DNA of 64,000 nucleotides from Proteromonas lacertae (lineage: Eukaryota; Sar; Bigyra; Opalinata; Proteromonadidae), in contig NGBS01001160.1 in NCBI GenBank assembly GCA_002245135.1, positions 434,001 through 498,000 on the forward strand, read 5' to 3'. The position numbers were made by a program, and so were the translations under genes. The notes below the pieces were generated by a model. The model was not told the origin of the DNA and did not search any database. It saw nothing but the letters and a program-made list of their open reading frames with translations. Of the stretch, positions 10,897 through 23,033 are shown piece by piece (positions within the stretch are counted from its first letter, which is position 1; the number at the start of each line of letters is the position of its first letter).

Positions 10897-13006
10897 ATGA
10901 GTAAAAACTTGGATTCCTTGTCTCTGCTCATATCAGAATTTTGTTACTGTATGAGAAACTTGTTATATCAGCATAGTAAATCTTAATGAAGTTAACAATT
11001 TAATAAATTCATATGAAAGCTTAGAAGAAGTGTATGTACCATAAATATATAGCTTGTAGATCAACTCAAAGAAATAGTGATGTCCTACCTTCATTTTTTG
11101 TTGATTTTTTCGCATTACCCACTTGTCCTTTAGTAGATTCAATATTATCATGTTACAGTATATTTCATTTTATTTATTTAATTTAGAAACATTTTTATTT
11201 AATGATTTTTATCAGCTTATTACTTTATTTAGTGGAACTCCATCTGTGTTTGTGTTAAAGTGTATGTACATTTAATATATTATGTAGTATTGTTGATATC
11301 TATAACTGAGTGTGAAGATTTAGAAAGAATAAAGATTGTATATATATAATTAATATAATAATAAATAGAATCATGTAGAAGATTTACTATCAAAAATAAG
11401 TAAAAGACCAGCATCCTTTATTATTGCAAATGAAGATTTTCATCCAGCAGCTGATGGTTATATATCAATAAATTCTATATTTAATATATTAAAAGATCAT
11501 GCATCTTATATTGGGCAACTTACCGAAGTTCAAAACTGTTTTGAAAGAATGACATTAGGAAATACTCAATGGCAAAAAATAAGACATAGACGTAAATATA
11601 TTAGAAAAGCTCATGAATATGCTGAAAAACACAATGGTAAAGTATTAAAAGAATCCATAACTAGTAAAATAAGAAGATTATTCTCAAGAGAACCACCTTT
11701 GTTTAAATATGATTATAGTTTACCTTTTGAAAAACTCCATAAAGCAGAAGATGAAATAATTAAAATATATAAACAAAGATATCATCCATTTGTACCAATA
11801 GAAAAAGCAGAAGATAGAAGATTAGAAGCGCTTAAAAGAATAGGAAGTATTCATTCAGTTGAGAAACCTGGTACAAGAATGGATTTTGTAGTGAATGATG
11901 ATGTATATCCTATTAACTATCAAAATGATGATGTGCATAATAGTGGAGAAAATAATAATACAAATATTGATAAATTTGGTGAAGAAGAAGAAGAAGAAAA
12001 TAGAGGAGAAGAAATAGATAATTACAATGAAGAGAGCAATAATCGTTTTTCAAAAAGAAATCCTGTAAAAAGTTGTACATTTTATGATTATAATAATATA
12101 CCACCTCCTTATCAAACATTTCAAAGATCTGGTACATCTAATGGTGTATTTAGAAATACATTGTTATCTCCACCAGGATGTGTAGTTATGCCAAATGAAG
12201 TGGAATTTCATTCACCCATTGGATCACCACATGGAATATCTCCTTTAGTTCCAAGAAAAAGTCCAATAATTTCATTAAGAAAGAATCCTTTTTGTAGTGA
12301 TAATGAATTATGTTTCACTATTAATCCTGTACCATCATCATCATCATCACTCATATTACCACAACAACAGATATTTCAGCAATCATCCCAATTTGGTTCA
12401 TTATCCAATAAGAGATATCTTTCACCAACTACATCAACATCATCATCAAATGTAAAAGGCAGAAGCTATTCTGCTGCTAATGCCTATCAACAATATCCTC
12501 CTTATGAGAACAGTCCAATTCGTATTCCAATATCTCCACCAAGATCGCCCACTAATTCAGATTCAACCTCTCATTTTATTGCTAGTGGATCAACAGCAAC
12601 TACTATTACTACAGATGAATATGATTTAGGTGACAATATTCAATCCTTACCACGTAATTTAAGATTATCAGAAGATGGTGAATATATATTACAGCAACCA
12701 CAACTTGTTAAAGTTATTCAAATCAGTCCAATCAAGCCAAGATGTATGAGTTATAGTAATGGAGAACAAATTGCTTCTGTTTGTTCAACAATGAGAGGAA
12801 GAAAAATCACATTACCAAGACAAACATTAGAAGAAGATAAGAATATGCAAAAATTACATTATCAGACTGTTTTAGAGAATGAAAGCAATGAAATGAATCA
12901 GGAAGATGATGAATATAACGAGGATGACGAGGATGTTGACTACGACAAGTATATTAACTCTGACAAACCTAAATATAAATTGACCAAAAATAAAGATCAA
13001 CAATAG
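10897..13006 (+). CDS. Unrecognised protein with conserved-looking N half
   Basis: The last big exon begins before 11549, and several upstream exons join in frame through short introns back to a likely ATG at 10897. The N-terminal 150 residues or so are helical and well structured (SGTPSVFVLKLLLISITECE, FIIANEDFHPAADGYISINS, FNILKDHASYIGQLTEVQNC). A basic stretch follows (QKIRHRRKYIRKAHEYAEKH). The C-terminal 300 residues are disordered, rich in Ser-Pro pairs (SPIGSPHGISPLVPRKSP, SPIRIPISPPRSPTNS) that look like proline-directed kinase sites, plus acidic runs. I cannot name a family. The exons before 11300 are less certain than the rest. Confidence 0.55.
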
Positions 13007-13161
13007 GTTGTATTTATAGTTTTTTATAGTAATTTATGAAGAGTTTTAACTTAAGATTCAATTATTTCAATAATTATGTGTTTATTAGCATTTTATATCA
13101 TATAAACACTTATATTATCGATAGAAAGAGTATTAATAGTATAATTTGATAAATGTATTCT

Positions 13162-14595
13162 CTAAGCAGTATACAATTCAGATACTTTTGATTCTAAAGT
13201 ATTTCCCTTAATATTGTACACATATTGTTCAGGTATTGGTTGAACAGAATCCTCACCATTATACGGATAGTGTACATTACCTTCAGTTGAGTGGCTTACT
13301 ACAATATTACATGCCAAACTATCTTCATTAAGATGTAAATCATATTTATCAGTCTTATCAACAGAAATAGAAGGAACATAAGATAAAACTTTGAGTGTAA
13401 TTTTTCTATTTATTAAAATAATAAATATATATAGAGTAATATACTTGCAATGGACAATTTCTACACCACTGATTACTTTATCAAATATTACATGAATATT
13501 TTCACAATTCTCAGTGATTATGTCTTTACATTTACCTTCAATATGAATGGTAGAGTTTTTACAACAATATAAATATACTTCTTCCTTCATTGATCCAATC
13601 TTTATACTTTGATCAGTTGTTTGATATTCTACATTCCATCTATTACGATGAGTATCTAACTCACATTTAGGACTATTGAATTAATAGATATAGTTATAAC
13701 AACATAATAATAATACCTTCCACTTGATGGTACTGTTGGTTTTGGTTCTTGTTTCACTTGTGGTGCTGCTGGTGCTGGTGTTGTTTGCTTTGATGTTGGA
13801 GGTGAAGATGATTTTTCTTGTTTTACTTCTACTGATTTAGTTGACTGATGATGATGATAATCTGGATTGGATAAATACTCTGATACAGTAATACCATTCT
13901 CATTCCATTCAATACCAGTCTTGAAATTACTTTTCACAAATTGAATTAATTCTTCAAAGAATGTCTTTAAGGAATCACACCAATCTTTTAATAAAGAATT
14001 GTTTGTATTTTTGGCTTCTTTTCTGATTTTATCCATCCAAAATACTCCTGCTTCATACATTGCTTGTACTGTTTCATGGGGATTAATTGGCTATTTATTA
14101 TTATTACTATATATATATCTATACAACACAAGGCCAAGATGCTCCTCTAATTACTTCAACTGCTACATTCATATAATTGATATAAGGACTTGCTCTATCT
14201 TTGTAAGCGTCTGTATCATTGAATATCTTGATAGCTTTTTGAGTGACTGGTTGTACATCACTATTTTCTGCTGGACGTTTACAATGAGCTGCCATCATTA
14301 AAAATTCATCAACCCAATCTTGATACACTGATTTAATAAAGTCAGCCTAACAATATATATATTCTTTTCAAATATATACACATTTCTCAACTTCTGGAGC
14401 TATTTTTTTAGATAAATCGATAACTTTGGACAAATTCTTTTCAACAAGTTGCTTATGTTCAGTATACCATCCTGGAATCTCAAAAGAAGGCGATCCTTCT
14501 CCTGCCGTTGATTTACTCTCTCCAATATGTAAATGTTTTTCAATATTTTCAACTCTCTTCTTCAATTGTTCGAAATCTTCTTTTGAAACACTCAT
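13162..14595 (-). CDS. Cyclase-associated protein (CAP/Srv2)
   Basis: CAP recycles actin monomers by speeding cofilin-driven disassembly and nucleotide exchange. The N-terminal oligomerising coiled coil is MSVSKEDFEQLKKRVENIEK. The helical folded domain carries IPGWYTEHKQLVEKN, VYQDWVDEFLMMAAHCKR, the ASPYINYMNVAVEVIRGASW block and AGVFWMDKIRKEAKN. A Pro/Lys linker holds PTSKQTTPAPAAP. The C-terminal beta-helix domain is present: the YCCKNSTIHIEGKCKDII and DSLACNIVVSHSTEG stretches are typical, and the protein ends TLESKVSELYTA. Four introns restore the frame. With the Rho gene at 1163-1920 it marks an active actin system. Confidence 0.93.
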
Positions 14596-14740
14596 TTCTA
14601 CGAAGGTAAAAATATAGCCGTTTTATGAATCTTTTCTTCTTTTTTTGTTTAATATTAATATCTTCTTCGATAATAGTTATTATTGTTTGTTTTATATCAT
14701 TTTAAAATAAAATACTGGAACAAATGACATACATCAAAAT

Positions 14741-16373
14741 TTAATTATTTATGTATGGTTTCTCACATTTAGTTAGCTCATCACAATAACAATCATTTGG
14801 ACAAGTTATAATTCCATAGTTTCTTAATTTTGTATTCATTTCTTGATAATAATTCTTTAAAACTTCACTCCTTTTATCAATATTCTCTCTATAATTCCAG
14901 AATGAACCAGCACCAATAATACTTCTTGGAAATACCATACTCATAATACTCTCATGAAATATATCATCCATTTCAGGTGGATACAACACAGCTCCAGGTG
15001 GAACTTCGCCAGGTATTTCACCACATGCATATGCCCAACAATAATTATCACCCCACATTGATACTTCACCACCAAACAAACTTCCAGTTTTATTTTTCCT
15101 ATCTTCAATTGTAACATTATTTATATCAATCCATAATTCATAATATGGTTGATCAGCTTGCCATATGTAAAATGCATTTTGTTGATTTTCAATTGCATCA
15201 AATCCATCTTTTCTTACTTCATTATTTGTATGATAATTCCATGCATTAAGGATTAATTCTGGTATTTCACTATGTTCTGTATATTTTGCTTCTTCCCATG
15301 CTATTGGTCTTTTTCCTAACTTATTATATACAAATTTGAATAATTTATTTTCAAAATTTCTTGTATTTTCTAACGTACAATTACCAACTACTTGTGTTTC
15401 ATCACAACCTAAATGCACATATTTTGAAGGAAATAATGAGAATATTTCTTCCATTAGATTTGTTATAATTGTATAAGTACGATTCTAATCATAAAACATA
15501 AATAATGATATTATATAAATATACTTGAGGATCATCAAATAATTGATATTGTCTTTCATTGCAAAACTGAATTCCATCTTCTATTAATCCTCTAAAACAT
15601 GAACTATGACCTGGAATATCAATCTCTGGAATAATTCTTATTCCTCTATATTTAGCATATTTAACTATTTCTTTAATTTCAGACTGTTTATAAAAGCCAC
15701 CGTGTTGTCCTACTAAATTCTTTGTTAATCCTGGATAGATCTTTGATTCTACTGCAACTCTGGCTTGTTCACTTAAATGCATGTGTAATACATTCATTTT
15801 TAAATGACTCATACCATCAATTAACATTTTTACTGATTTTACAGGCCAAAATCTTCTTCCAGTATCCATTAATATTCCTCGATGGTTGAAGTTTGGTTCA
15901 TCAACAATTAACACCTCACTATAAGACACTTTGCCATTTGTTGTAAGTTGGGTAAATGATTCTAATCCGTACAGTGCACCATAAATTGTAGGACTTGTTA
16001 TTATTCCTCCTTTCACAGTAATATTAAGTTGGTAATTTACTTTTGTTTCAACTTCTAATTCTTCAGAATATGATTCGCATTTTATATCTAATATTTTAAG
16101 ACAATTTTCAGCTTCATCACTTCTTTTTATGAACAAGAAGTATCTACGAACAGCTTCTTCTAATATTTCTGAGCCAGTTCCTCTTATTTCGAAGTTACTC
16201 TAAATATAATAAGTCTTCTATAAAAAAATACACAAATCTGTAAATGTGTTCCAGAATAATTATACTTCTTTGGAATTGGCCATACCTTCATATCATCACA
16301 TAGTGATCTAGTGTTTTATATATATGCTATACAATGTGAAAATAACCAGAATAAGCACAATACACACTTTCAT
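14741..16373 (-). CDS. Lysosomal beta-N-acetylhexosaminidase (GH20)
   Basis: GH20 enzymes remove terminal GlcNAc or GalNAc from glycans in the lysosome. Splicing recovers an N-terminal exon with a signal peptide (MKVCIVLILVIFTLSLC) directly followed by VWPIPKKYNYSG, the usual start of the mature enzyme. The barrel carries NHRGILMDTGRRFWP, LHMHLSEQ, GIRIIPEIDIPGHSS and YVHLGCDETQ. The last holds the Asp-Glu catalytic pair, with Cys where most family members have a second Gly. GGEVSMWGDN and FWNYRENID support the C-terminal barrel. A Cys-rich tail (CPNDCYCDELTKC) suggests extra disulfides. Three to four short introns interrupt it. Substrate range, HexA-like or strictly GlcNAc, cannot be told. 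Confidence 0.93.
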
Positions 16374-16488
16374 TTAAAACAATACAATACACTGTATTTA
16401 TGTATTAAAACAAAACATCATTCAAACTATTTATTTTATCTCTTTATAATTTCCTTGTTATTCAACAATTTATTCTCTTAAATTAAAA

Positions 16489-16905
16489 ATGGAAGTAACT
16501 TTGGACGATATACCAAATGTAGAAATAGATGAAGGAATTTTTAAATATATTCAAATTGAAGTAGGATTTAGTATGTTATGACTATAGATATCGAATGAAA
16601 AATCAAAAAAAGTAATAGTGAGAGGTTATGACTTTGCTGAATATCATGGTATAGTTTTTGAATTTACTGATTTTTGTTTTGAACAGATGAAATCTTTGAA
16701 AAAGTAAGCAATGGCCTAGAAGCGTTTGGAATAGAATGTAAATGTATTGGTGGTGGAAGAATTGTCCACGATTTAGAATCAAAGACATTAGAGATATATG
16801 GATATTCTCAAGCATATGGAAAAGCAGATCATGCATTAACGCAAAGACTGCTATTAGAATCCTATCCAGACTATTATGTTTTTATCTCTGATAAACCTTA
16901 TTAAT
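16489..16905 (+). CDS. 14-kDa phosphohistidine phosphatase (PHPT1/janus)
   Basis: PHPT1 removes phosphate from phosphohistidine or phospholysine in proteins. Three small exons join through two introns (starting about 16532 and 16651), giving about 116 residues, the usual family size. Key stretches are DEGIFKYIQIEI, VIVRGYDFAEYHDEIFEKVS, CIGGGRIVHD, which contains the catalytic His, and IYGYSQAYGKADH. The family order and spacing are intact. The exons are too short to stand out as long ORFs, so this gene is easy to miss. It sits 234 bases before the heat-shock factor and shares its direction. Confidence 0.9.
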
Positions 16906-17139
16906 GAGTTATTTTGTTATAATATTGGGTATTAAGCTATGTTTAAATCAACTTTATATTTCTGAAGACAAATATAAATAATCTTGCCGAACCGAATCAA
17001 ATAATTTAATTTTCACATATCACTATTCTAATTCTTTGTGAAGTCGATACTATATAGAGTGTAACAGATGTAAAAACTTGAAGAGACAATTAATGACGGT
17101 TACAAAAATTGAAAAGACGTGAAATTTCATTTTCATTTT

Positions 17140-17787
17140 ATGAGTGATAGCATTCATAGACTCCCTGTATTCTTAACCAAGATGTTACAAATGGTCGAGA
17201 ATGGAAATCAATCAATAGTAAGATGGAATCTATCTGGCCGTTCAGTAATAATCAAAGATGTGACAAAATTTGCTGATGAGGTGTTGCCAAAATATTTTAA
17301 GATGAAAAAATTTACAAGTTTTGTGAGACAACTCAATTTGTATGGCTTTCGAAAAATTTCTTCAGAGATTGATCCAAATGAGTGCGAATTCTTCCATTCA
17401 TTTTTTAGACAAGGTAAAACTGATTTATTAAACCGTATTGTTCGAAGAACCAAAGTAAGAGATCCAACAAACTCTTGCAAAGCTGTGAATGAAAATATTA
17501 AAGAGTTGAACAGTACAATTAATTCTTTAAAATCAGAACTTGAAGAACAGAAGAAAAAGTATGAAGAGTTGTTATCTGAGTATAATATGTTACAACAACA
17601 ACAAAATACCAATTCTTCATCTCCTCCAAGCCAATTTGTTCCTCGTCCACTTATTTCTCCTACATCATTACCTCCATGTCTTTCTAATAGAATAGCTACT
17701 AGGGATGATAATAGTTTTTTTGATAGTTTGTCACCATTAATTAGTGATAAAATCAATTACTCGATTAATTTAAATCAGACAGTATAG
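17140..17787 (+). CDS. Heat-shock transcription factor
   Basis: HSFs bind nGAAn repeats and turn on chaperone genes. The DNA-binding domain covers residues about 8-105: LPVFLTKMLQMVENG, IVRWNLSGRSVIIKD, and the recognition region YFKMKKFTSFVRQLNLYGFR, followed by FFHSFFRQGKTDLL. A heptad-rich coiled coil for trimer formation follows (INSLKSELEEQKKKYEELLS). A short Ser/Pro/Gln-rich tail may be the activation region. The gene is a single exon, unlike most neighbours. The ATG at 17140 was chosen over an upstream GTG because it puts MSDSIHRLPVF at the start of the domain. At 215 residues it is short for an HSF. Confidence 0.93.
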   Translation: MSDSIHRLPVFLTKMLQMVENGNQSIVRWNLSGRSVIIKDVTKFADEVLPKYFKMKKFTSFVRQLNLYGFRKISSEIDPNECEFFHSFFRQGKTDLLNRIVRRTKVRDPTNSCKAVNENIKELNSTINSLKSELEEQKKKYEELLSEYNMLQQQQNTNSSSPPSQFVPRPLISPTSLPPCLSNRIATRDDNSFFDSLSPLISDKINYSINLNQTV

Positions 17788-17909
17788 TTCAATGTGTTCG
17801 TAACATGTCAATTTCTGTTTTATGCTTTGTTTTTTCACTATATGTTTGAGGGATTATTTAATTTAAAAAAGAAAAAAAATGTAAATGTAACAATAATATA
17901 TAATATTAT

Positions 17910-20893
17910 TTATTGTGAAAAGAAATATTTCTTTGAAAGCATCAAAATATATTTAAATCCCTTCATCCAATCTTTATGTTTTTCCCATTCATTACTAACC
18001 TTCAAATCAGCATATATATTCATTGCTTTCTCAACATCTCCTTCTTCTAAAGATGCAATGATATTAGCTAAATGATTTACTACTACATCATCTAACAATC
18101 CATTATTACTTTTCTCATATAGAACATTAATAGCTTTACATCCTTCAGTATAAGGTCCTTTATCAATTGGATTTTGTCCACAGGTTTTAAGACTTTCAAT
18201 AGTTTCATTTAACATCTCAACTGTATGATTTTCTAATGGAGGACCAGATGGTGTTTCAACTACTGGTTGTTGCTGTGGTTGTGGTATTGGTTGTTGTTGT
18301 TGCTGAATTTGTTGATATTGATTCATATTAGATTGTGGTGGTATAATTGGTTGAGGTGGTGTTAATGTAGGCATCATTGGTGTAGTTGGTGTTAAACTAG
18401 GTGATGGTAATATTGGTGAAATTACTGGTGGTCTTACTAAATGTGTTTTGTTTGGTTTTTCTGGTCGATATGTTGTTGTTGTTGATGTATTGTAACCAAC
18501 ATTAGTTGGCATTGGTTGTGGTTGTGGTTGTGGTGGAATATACTGTGGTATTGGTACTGCTGGAGCTCTTGCATTTGGATTAGGATAAGTAGTTTGTGGC
18601 ATCATTGCTTTAGGTTGATATTGTTGTTGTCTTACCATTTGTCTTGGTTGTTGTTGTTGTTGTTGTCTTGGTTGTTGTACTTGTTGTTGTTGTTGTTGTA
18701 CTTGTTGTTGTTGTTGTTGTGGATTAAATATATCATACATTGGATTAGATCTAATAAACTCAGGGAAAAAGCTTGATAATACCAAACCACAGAATGTCAA
18801 ACCTTCACCAGCTAATAACATAGCTAAGCTAAAGCATGATTCTATTACATCAGTATCTACTACAGTAGCTCTTGGATTTTGACATCTTACACCATATAAT
18901 GCAATTATTATCTTCTCTAATAAATCTTGAACAGCTGATAATTCATTTCCATTACTATCATTTAACCATACTTTAATAGTATTCTCAACATCTAAAGCAC
19001 TTAAATAACATAATAATGCATTATGATAGTCATTATTCATCTCTAATTTAGAACCAAGTCTACTACATAATGGAGAGAACTGATCTGGTTGTCCATAAGC
19101 ACATATTAATGAGAATGCTTCCTTCCAATCATCTAATGGACATACTTCAATAAATCTATCATAATCTTGTGATGCTAATGAATATAATGATTGTAATAAT
19201 GGACTTTGACGATATTCTAAATACTTCTTTTGAACTTCACTGAATAAATCTTTATCAAATGAAGCTAGGAATAATGCATCTGCATAATATTGCATTTCCA
19301 TTAAATATTTTGTACTTTCAGTGATATTGGAAGTTACTAATGCTTTTCTAGCTAATATTGGTATAGTTTTATCATAGCTATTATCATTATTATTTGGCAT
19401 TTCATCAATTGCTAGACTATTACTATCATCTGTGATATTAGTATTACCACTTAAATCAATACCTAAATATTGTAATAATATATTTCTATCTAAACCTGAT
19501 TCATATAAACTGCATAAGAAATTCCAAACATCTTTTTCATTATTATCATTAGTATTCTCTCTTAGTTCATCACAATATCCTTTAAGATTATTTCTCTCAT
19601 AATATTCTTGGAATTTCATATCTTTTTCTTTCAATGAACTATCAGCAGCAGTCTTTCTTACTTTCACAATTCTTGAATTGTCTTTATTATTGAAATAAAC
19701 TAATTTTCCACCAAATCCAAACTTTACATTATTATTACATTTCAACCAATTAGGTGCTTGTTTGAATCCATTAGCAGTTGTACCATTTACACTATGAACA
19801 GCAATTGTACTATCCATTGAACATGATGATAATAATGATGGAATACAAGGTGACCAACTTACTTGATATCTTCTACCACTTAATGCACTTGAAAATGGAT
19901 CAATAGAGTTGCTATTAACAGTCGATTGATTCACTGGTATTTCATATATAGGTGAAGTACTTCGAGTATTCCATAAGAATGTCTTATTATCTTTACCACA
20001 ACTCACTATGAATGAAGTATCGAATGGACACCAAGATAAGGATAAAACTCCTTTACTATGACCTTGAAACTCTAATATTGGAGTGGATGGACTAGATCTG
20101 AGATCGTAGAACTTTATTACTGGATTATTATCATCATCACTGGCTGTAACTAATCTCAAACCTTCTTCAGGATTCCAAGCGATTTGTGAGATTGGAGATG
20201 ATTTAACATCCTTTAATTCACACCATGGTGCTTTGCTTCTTAGATCCCATACAGTTACTACACCATTGGCGGTGGAATTACCTAAGATGTGGCTGACTTT
20301 ACTATTCCAAGCAACACATGTAATTTCTGAAGGTGTAGTGGTTGTGAGTTTTTCACCTGGTGAATAGATAGTTGGTTCTGCTGGTTTGTTAAGATCTATT
20401 ACAAACACATTCTTATCAGCACCTCCTGAAGCAAGTAACGCTTCACTTTTTTCGTTTGGATTGAAGTCCTAATGCGTTTACTGGACCTTGGTGAGTTTTT
20501 ACTTCGGCAAGCTATTGAATAATATAGATGATATTTTATTCATACACATGATGAAGTTGGATCTTCGAGAATACTTGATGGATTGTATATTTTAATATCA
20601 CCATTCATAGAACCAGTTGCAATAAGTCCTAATTCATTTCCACAAACACTCTCAGGTATCTTTCCCCAAGCAATTGACTTAATCACCTGCGAATCCTTAA
20701 CTATACCAATATTTGTGGGTGTTGAATCAATTTTAGATATTTCCAAATCCATTAAATGCAATTCTCCTCCAACTGCATCAAATCCTCCACCATCACCAGC
20801 TTTTACACCACAAGCCATGTAAGATGCATGAGATTCAAAAGGGGACCAAGCACATACCGTTCCAAATGATTTTATTTGCTTTATTAATGACAT
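17910..20893 (-). CDS. SEC31: COPII coat protein SEC31
   Basis: SEC31 forms the outer COPII cage that buds vesicles from the ER. The N-terminal WD40 propeller starts SFGTVCAWSPFESHASYMAC and includes FQGHSKGVLSLSWCPFDTS and GKDNKTFLWNTRS. The alpha-solenoid (ACE1) region follows, with YLEYRQSPLLQSLYSLASQ. Then comes a long Pro/Gln linker with runs of Gln, which in other species binds SEC23, and a C-terminal helical domain (NPIDKGPYTEGCKAINVLYE). One intron (about 20510-20541) splits the propeller. Just after it the frame is broken: one extra base somewhere in 20446-20468 separates VNALG from the expected FNPNEKSEALLASGG. The rest is intact, so an assembly slip is the simplest reading. Confidence 0.92.
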
Positions 20894-21112
20894 AATGAAT
20901 CAAAATTCACAAGATGAAAAAAAGCGGGATTGACCTATAAAAATTCAAAACTAAAATGCAAATAGACAAAAGTATACTTGACTCAGATCATGCATTTATT
21001 GTTTTTCGATTTTTTCTTTTGATTAAAAGACCCAACAGCAACAAATTAATAAATAATAAATAAGCACAAAAATTGTATACCATACTAAATACCGAAAAGA
21101 AAGAAACATATT

Positions 21113-22880
21113 TTAATCTTCAGGTAAAGGAACTTGCACAGGAGGCGCAACAACGATTGGAATAATTGCACTATTATCTTCATTTACCAAAGAATCTTTC
21201 TGTGGTTCTTCATCTCTTGATCCTGAATTTCTTTGTTGTTGACTTTGCTCAACATGCAACCCACTACAAGGTTTTACTAATATTGTAGGAGGACATACTC
21301 TTACACACTGTTTGTGGGTAGGAGAAGATTTATCAGAAACACCAGAAGCTCTCATACTTGAATTCCTACTCACATCAATGAATTTATCAGATATATGACT
21401 CTTAGAATTTACAGTTCCGACATCACTTCTATTTCTTGATCTTGTTTCATAATCAGCTAAAGAATTACTCTCACTCATCAGTCTTCCTGTTGACATTGTA
21501 TCATAATTAGACTCTAATTCACATCCATAATCAGGTTCTGCACCTTCTTCCTGATCTTCTTCCTCTTCACCACCATCACCTGCACCACTTTCTTTGCCAC
21601 TTTCACCTTCACTTTCAACTTCTTTCTTCTTTGAGATTGGTGGTAATATTGTCTTAGCAGCAGGTCCTATTAGTTTCACATTAGATGGATTCTTCTTTGG
21701 ATTATTATAAATATTGTATTCATATCCATCAAATACGTGGGAAGACATTAACAGATTTCTCTTCATCGGATCCATTTCCTTTTCTTTACCAGTATCCATA
21801 TCATATTTAGAATCACAATTTGCATGGGAAACTTCTGGTACAAATGGAACTAATGGGAATTTACGTTCTTCTAATGCTTTCCAGTTAAATCCAATATTCT
21901 TAAACCATTTATGATTCTTTATATCATCCACACTTCTATAACCTAAACGATGTTTTGGTGTTATATGTAATAAAGAATAAACGAAATCTCTTGCATCTTC
22001 TGATACTTTATCTAATGCTTGAGCTACAGGACCATGATGTTTAGATATCTATATATATTTATATATATATATATTAATATATATACTCTTAAATGTTTAA
22101 ATGCATTTTTACCATCCATATTTACAAGTGTTTTATATTTATAAGGTACTAATCTTGTCAAGAATTCTAAAGTCACTATTCCTACACTCCACCAGTCTGA
22201 TGTATAGGAATGATAATGTGTTGATGTGAAATAGATTTCTGGAGCCATATATACCAATGTTCCACCTGTTTCATCACATATATGGTTAGGAACTTGACGA
22301 GATAAACCAAAATCTGATAATTTACAATAACCATCGGCTTCTAGTAGAAGATTCTCCGGTTTTATATCACGATGTAAGATTCTATTGGAGTGTAGACATT
22401 CCAAAGCTAATATTAGTTGTGCTATATAGAACCTTGCTCGATTTTCATCAAATCCATTTTTTGTTTGTTTTAGTTGATACCTTAGGTCACCTCCTAAGGC
22501 AATATCCATTACTAAGTAAATATTTTTTTCATCTTGAAAAGCATCTAAAAATTAAAACAGAAAGAAATACGGTGAAGATTACATAGGTAAGGATGATGTA
22601 CCATTGTTAATATATTTCTCTCAGCAAAAATACAACTAAGTGTAGATTCACCTTGATTGCTCTGTAATAACTGAAGTTTATTCATTGTTTTCAGAGCATA
22701 CCATTTCCCTTTGTGAGGGTGTGATCTTTTAATAACCGCATTAACTGTGCCAAAACCACCTTTACCTAAAACTCTTTGAATGTCGAAGTGTTCTAAACTA
22801 ATATGGTCCATATCCTTAATTGGGGTATTTCTAAAATGTAAGAAAAAAATATACTTTTGAGTACTAGTAGTACTTCCCAT
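21113..22880 (-). CDS. YANK-type (STK32-like) AGC protein kinase
   Basis: This is a Ser/Thr kinase. Splicing puts the start at 22878-22880 with MGSTTS, a good N-myristoylation signal, then IKDMDHISLEHFDIQRVLGK. The kinase core shows the Gly loop GKGGFGTV, the ATP lysine YALKTM, HRDIKPENLLL, SDFGLSR and MAPEIY. AGC-type DWWSVGIVTLEFL and the HRLGYRSVDDIKNHKWFKNI end follow. The short N-terminus, myristoylation and phrase choice fit the YANK/STK32 group. A C-terminal tail of over 200 residues is acidic and Ser-rich (GKESGAGDGGEEEEDQEEG), much longer than in animal STK32. Regulation and substrates are not visible. Confidence 0.85.
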
Positions 22881-23033
22881 CTCGAGAATTTTAAAAAACA
22901 ATCTCAAAAAACAAAAAACGACACTGTAACGACTATATTTTTATTCTACACATAAACACCCTGAAACAGAAGTAATGAACATGAATAAATAAATAAATAA
23001 ATAGTCCACTTACAGAAAAAAGAGAAATCAACT

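Noticed and set aside
18516-18776. Trp/Leu-rich ORF on the plus strand
   Set aside because: It is the complement of the Pro/Gln-rich linker of SEC31 and has no other support.
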